A stretch of 33,912 nucleotides of DNA. Source: Alphaproteobacteria bacterium (lineage in GTDB: Bacteria; Pseudomonadota; Alphaproteobacteria; Acetobacterales; Acetobacteraceae). Under the pieces are notes generated by a model. It made no database searches. It saw only the letters and a program-made list of their open reading frames with translations, and was not told where the DNA came from. The position numbers were made by a program, and so were the translations under genes. How positions within the stretch are numbered: position 1 is the first letter of the stretch; each line of letters opens with the position of its first letter. The DNA is taken from contig VGDL01000038.1 in assembly GCA_016869735.1 (NCBI GenBank), forward strand, positions 1-33,912. Reading direction: 5' to 3'. Positions 31,386 through 33,912 of this stretch are shown here, piece after piece.

Positions 31386-32626
31386 GCTGCGCCGCGAATG
31401 GTTTGCACCGGGTCAAGCCGCGCGGCACGGCGTGCCGGCACCACGGCGGCGATGCTTGCTGCCAGAATCGCGAAGAAGGAAGCTACAGCAAAAATCCGCC
31501 AATCATGCGCGAGCAGAAAGCGGTCATTGCCGGCCGGTGTTTCAGTCTGAAAGCGGATTTGCGCCAGGCCTTCGATCATGATCTGCCCAAGCGCACAGCC
31601 CAGCGCGGCGCCCAGCAGCCCAGCAATCATGCCCTGCAACAGGAACAGCCATTGGATATCGCCTTCCGTGAAGCCTAGCGACTTTAGGATGGCGATATCG
31701 CGCGTTTTTTCAAACACCACGGTCGAGATGATATTGTAGATGCCAAAGGCAGCCACCAGCAGAATGGCGCCGGTGACGCTATACATGATGGCGTTCTGAA
31801 TAACGAAAACGGTCAGCACATTGCGGTTTTGTTCTTCCCAGCTTTCGGACCTATCGCCAAAGCGTGCTTCGATCTGCCGGGCGAGCGCTTCCGCCGCCGT
31901 CACATCATTGAGCCTGAGCAGGATTTGATTGACCACATTGGGACGGTCTTGCAGGATTTGATTGACCTTGAGCAGCGTATAGCCCGCCTGATTATCAAGC
32001 GTGGTCAGCCCGGTTCGGAAAATACCCACAATCTTCATTTGCAGGCTTATCCCCTTGGGTGAAATAGCGATGATGGTATCGCCAAAACCTACGCCGAGTT
32101 TTTGCGCAAGCCCAATACCGATAATCAGCCCATTGGCGGTACTGCGTAAATCTTCCATGCTGCCCTGGATCAAATCTTTTTCCAGATTGGAAACACGGCG
32201 ATAGCGCGCGGGTTCAATGCCCGTGATTGAAACCGAAACATCGCGCGACCCATAGCGTAGCAATGCCTGCCCCGTCAGGATGGGAGATGAAAAGACACCC
32301 GGAATGCCTTCAAGGATGGCCATTTTTTCGGCACTTGCGCGAATGCCGCGTATGCGTTCCGTGGGCTTCACGCCGGAAAGCGCCACGGCACCATCAGGAT
32401 GCGCGATTTCCGCCGCCTGCGGCAGCGGGCGGCGCGTTTCATCCTTCACGACGATATGCGGCTGCACATCAATGACCTGTTCGATGAAATAGGTTTGAAA
32501 TCCGCGCATAAGTGAGGCAATTGCGATGAAGAACGCGACACCCAGCGCGACACCCATCACCGAAACCAGGGTTTGCCGTCGGCGGCGGGAAAGCATGCCG
32601 CGTGCCAGATCAAAGATCAGCTTCAT
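31382..32626 (-). CDS. ABC exporter permease, FtsX/MacB-like
   Basis: A 414-residue permease with one N-terminal membrane segment (about 20-40, after MKLIFDLARGMLSRRRRQTLVSVMGVALG). A large periplasmic domain (about 45-275) and three C-terminal membrane segments (about 280-400) follow, including IYNIISTVVFEKTRDIAILKSLGFTEGDIQWLFLLQG. This is the type VII (MacB/LolCE) layout, which pushes substrates through the periplasm rather than across the inner membrane. Overlaps the adaptor and ATPase genes by four bases each, so all three are one unit. The substrate is unknown. Confidence 0.92.
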   Translation of the reverse strand: MKLIFDLARGMLSRRRRQTLVSVMGVALGVAFFIAIASLMRGFQTYFIEQVIDVQPHIVVKDETRRPLPQAAEIAHPDGAVALSGVKPTERIRGIRASAEKMAILEGIPGVFSSPILTGQALLRYGSRDVSVSITGIEPARYRRVSNLEKDLIQGSMEDLRSTANGLIIGIGLAQKLGVGFGDTIIAISPKGISLQMKIVGIFRTGLTTLDNQAGYTLLKVNQILQDRPNVVNQILLRLNDVTAAEALARQIEARFGDRSESWEEQNRNVLTVFVIQNAIMYSVTGAILLVAAFGIYNIISTVVFEKTRDIAILKSLGFTEGDIQWLFLLQGMIAGLLGAALGCALGQIMIEGLAQIRFQTETPAGNDRFLLAHDWRIFAVASFFAILAASIAAVVPARRAARLDPVQTIRGAA

Positions 32627-33618
32627 GGCGTTAAGCGTATCGCTTGCCCATCCTTCAGGCCCTGCGGTGGATCAAGCACCACCACATCACCGGCTGCGAT
32701 ACCTTGGCGGATTTCAACCGCACGCGGGCCTTGCACGCCAATTGTCACTTGGCGCCGCCGCGCCACTTCACCCTGCGCGACAAAAACATGATCTCCACGC
32801 AAGGCTGCGGGTGGAATCAGCACGGCATTGGCGGCCTCTCGCAGGACGATGTTCGCTTCCACCGTCATGCCGATCATGAGCGGCGTGTCTTCGGCCAGAG
32901 CAAGGCGCACGCGATAGGCCTTGCGCGTTGCGTCGCCCTTCGGCGTTATTTGCGTCACTGTTGCATGCAGCACCTGCCCGGCGAAGGCATCCGCGCGCAG
33001 CAAGGCGCGTTGGCCTTCGCGGATTTGGGCGATGTCTTCCTCATCCACTTCGGCGGTGATGCGGAGCGGCTTTGGTTCGCCAATCCAGAATAGGGCGGCG
33101 GGGGTATCGACAACCTCGCCTACCTCGGCATCGCGGCGCAAGACCAGGCCGGCGGAAGGTGCGCGGACGATGTAATCATCGAGCCGCCGCTGCGCGGCTT
33201 CAGCCACGGCGCGCACGGCGCGGGCTTCGGCCTCTGCCCGGTCAAGTGTAGCGCGAGAGGCTACGTCGCGCGCGACAAGGGCACGCACGCGCGTCAGATC
33301 TTCCTGGGCGAAACTGGCGCGGGCTTCGGCTTCTTCAACACGATGACGCGCTTCGCGATCATCCAACTGCGCCAGGGGCTGGCCGGCTGCAACGCGCGCA
33401 CCTTCTCCAACCAGAACGGCGGTGATGCGCGCGCGCACCGCTGGGCCAACCTTGGCCCAATGCACTGGTTCAACATTGCCTGTGGCATAGACTGCTTGCA
33501 CTGCGGGGCCCGTGGTGGCGGTGGCGACCGCGACTGCGGGCGACAGCCCGCGCCACGCCCAGGCGCCAGCGAGGCCGAGCAGCAGCAGTGAAATAAGGAC
33601 GATGATCCGGGCGCGCAT
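32623..33618 (-). CDS. HlyD/MacA-like periplasmic adaptor
   Basis: A 331-residue membrane fusion protein. One N-terminal anchor (about 4-22, LLLLGLAGAWAW) is followed by a biotinyl-lipoyl half (VGPAVRARITAVLVGEGARVAAGQPLAQLDD). A coiled-coil hairpin comes next (about 92-145, rich in Ala, Glu, Arg), then the second half VRAPSAGLVLRRDAEVGEVV and beta-barrel domains. It links the permease to an outer-membrane channel, which is not encoded here. First gene of the exporter operon. No strong ribosome site is visible before the ATG. Confidence 0.92.
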   Translation of the reverse strand: MRARIIVLISLLLLGLAGAWAWRGLSPAVAVATATTGPAVQAVYATGNVEPVHWAKVGPAVRARITAVLVGEGARVAAGQPLAQLDDREARHRVEEAEARASFAQEDLTRVRALVARDVASRATLDRAEAEARAVRAVAEAAQRRLDDYIVRAPSAGLVLRRDAEVGEVVDTPAALFWIGEPKPLRITAEVDEEDIAQIREGQRALLRADAFAGQVLHATVTQITPKGDATRKAYRVRLALAEDTPLMIGMTVEANIVLREAANAVLIPPAALRGDHVFVAQGEVARRRQVTIGVQGPRAVEIRQGIAAGDVVVLDPPQGLKDGQAIRLTP

Positions 33619-33757
33619 AATGTCAGCCTAGCATGACAGGTGGCGCTTGGCTTCCCCGGCGGAACACGGGGCACGACATCTGGGCCATATCGGGACGGTT
33701 GTGCGAAGGCTTGGCTGGGGCTAAGAGGCAGCGTCTTATGGGCTTGAGCGTTTTTGG
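33619..33757. promoter_or_regulatory. Divergent region between exporter operon and tRNA-Thr
   Basis: This 139-bp gap holds the exporter promoter on the minus strand and the tRNA promoter on the plus strand. A possible tRNA promoter is TTGGCT (33711-33716) with TCTTAT (33734-33739), 17 bp apart, placing the start about 11 bases before the tRNA. Both boxes are loose matches. Confidence 0.35.
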
Positions 33758-33832
<75 letters not shown>

Positions 33833-33877
33833 GTCCTTTCAATGGGTTAGATGGTTTTTAGGTTGCTGCCATTTTGG

Positions 33878-33901
33878 CCTGGGTAGCACCTGGGTAGCAC
33901 C
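33878..33901. repeat. Tandem 11-bp repeat after tRNA-Thr
   Basis: CCTGGGTAGCA occurs twice head to tail (33878-33888 and 33889-33899), followed by CC as the start of a third copy. It lies 46 bp after tRNA-Thr, in the more AT-rich DNA at the window edge. Short direct repeats beside a tRNA could be integrase arm sites of an element beyond the edge, but no integrase is in view. Confidence 0.6.
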
Positions 33902-33912
33902 AAATCGAAATC

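Overview
This window reads as chromosomal DNA from an alphaproteobacterium, most likely of the Acetobacteraceae or Roseomonas-like Rhodospirillales. The grounds are high GC content, the order pdhA-pdhB-pdhC-lpd-lipA-ratA with a lipoyl domain fused to E1-beta, and several Bug-type tricarboxylate-binding proteins. Coding density is very high, with many 1-4 bp ATGA or GTGA overlaps. I see no CRISPR array, insertion sequence or prophage gene. The taxonomic call is inference from gene content.

Region 1 (1-8730): a partial gene enters from the left and shares its stop region with a convergent family 2 glycosyltransferase. An FtsB/DivIC-like septum protein follows. Then comes a long plus-strand run for pyruvate dehydrogenase: E1-alpha, lipoylated E1-beta, E2, an SSAT-like GNAT acetyltransferase, E3, lipoyl synthase and a RatA/Coq10-like START protein. 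This joins the complex to the enzyme that makes its lipoyl cofactor.

Region 2 (8730-17340): a minus-strand catabolic locus contains a two-subunit ThDP 2-oxoacid decarboxylase (ComDE-like), a Bug binding protein, a D-isomer 2-hydroxyacid dehydrogenase and an MmgE/PrpD protein. The enzyme set recalls 3-sulfolactate or other hydroxy-acid breakdown, but the substrate is not provable here. It is followed by arfB, an HU-family gene with a clear terminator, two divergent Bug genes, a DsbA/FrnE-like oxidoreductase and tRNA-Val(GAC).

Region 3 (17340-22650): a PagL-like outer-membrane gene appears to have lost its signal peptide through a one-base frameshift. Next is a minus-strand run encoding a signal-less substrate-binding-fold protein, a maleate isomerase-family protein and a complete TRAP transporter (DctP, DctQ, DctM).

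Region 4 (22650-28270): a small PGPGW-like membrane protein, DUF423, an RlmM-like rRNA 2'-O-methyltransferase, a strong sigma-54-type promoter before a small EF-hand protein, YihY/BrkB, an enolase-superfamily enzyme and a convergent TauD/TfdA dioxygenase.

Region 5 (27675-33912): recX-azlC-azlD-MFS runs on the plus strand. It meets an HlyD-FtsX-ATPase exporter operon tail to tail, with the coding ends overlapping. The window ends with tRNA-Thr(CGT) and a tandem 11-bp repeat that could mark an integration site.

No unmistakably new system is visible. The best leads are the frameshifted PagL-like gene, the decarboxylase locus with its repeat-rich divergent promoter, the sigma-54/EF-hand unit, and the signal-less binding protein encoded with an isomerase and a TRAP transporter.
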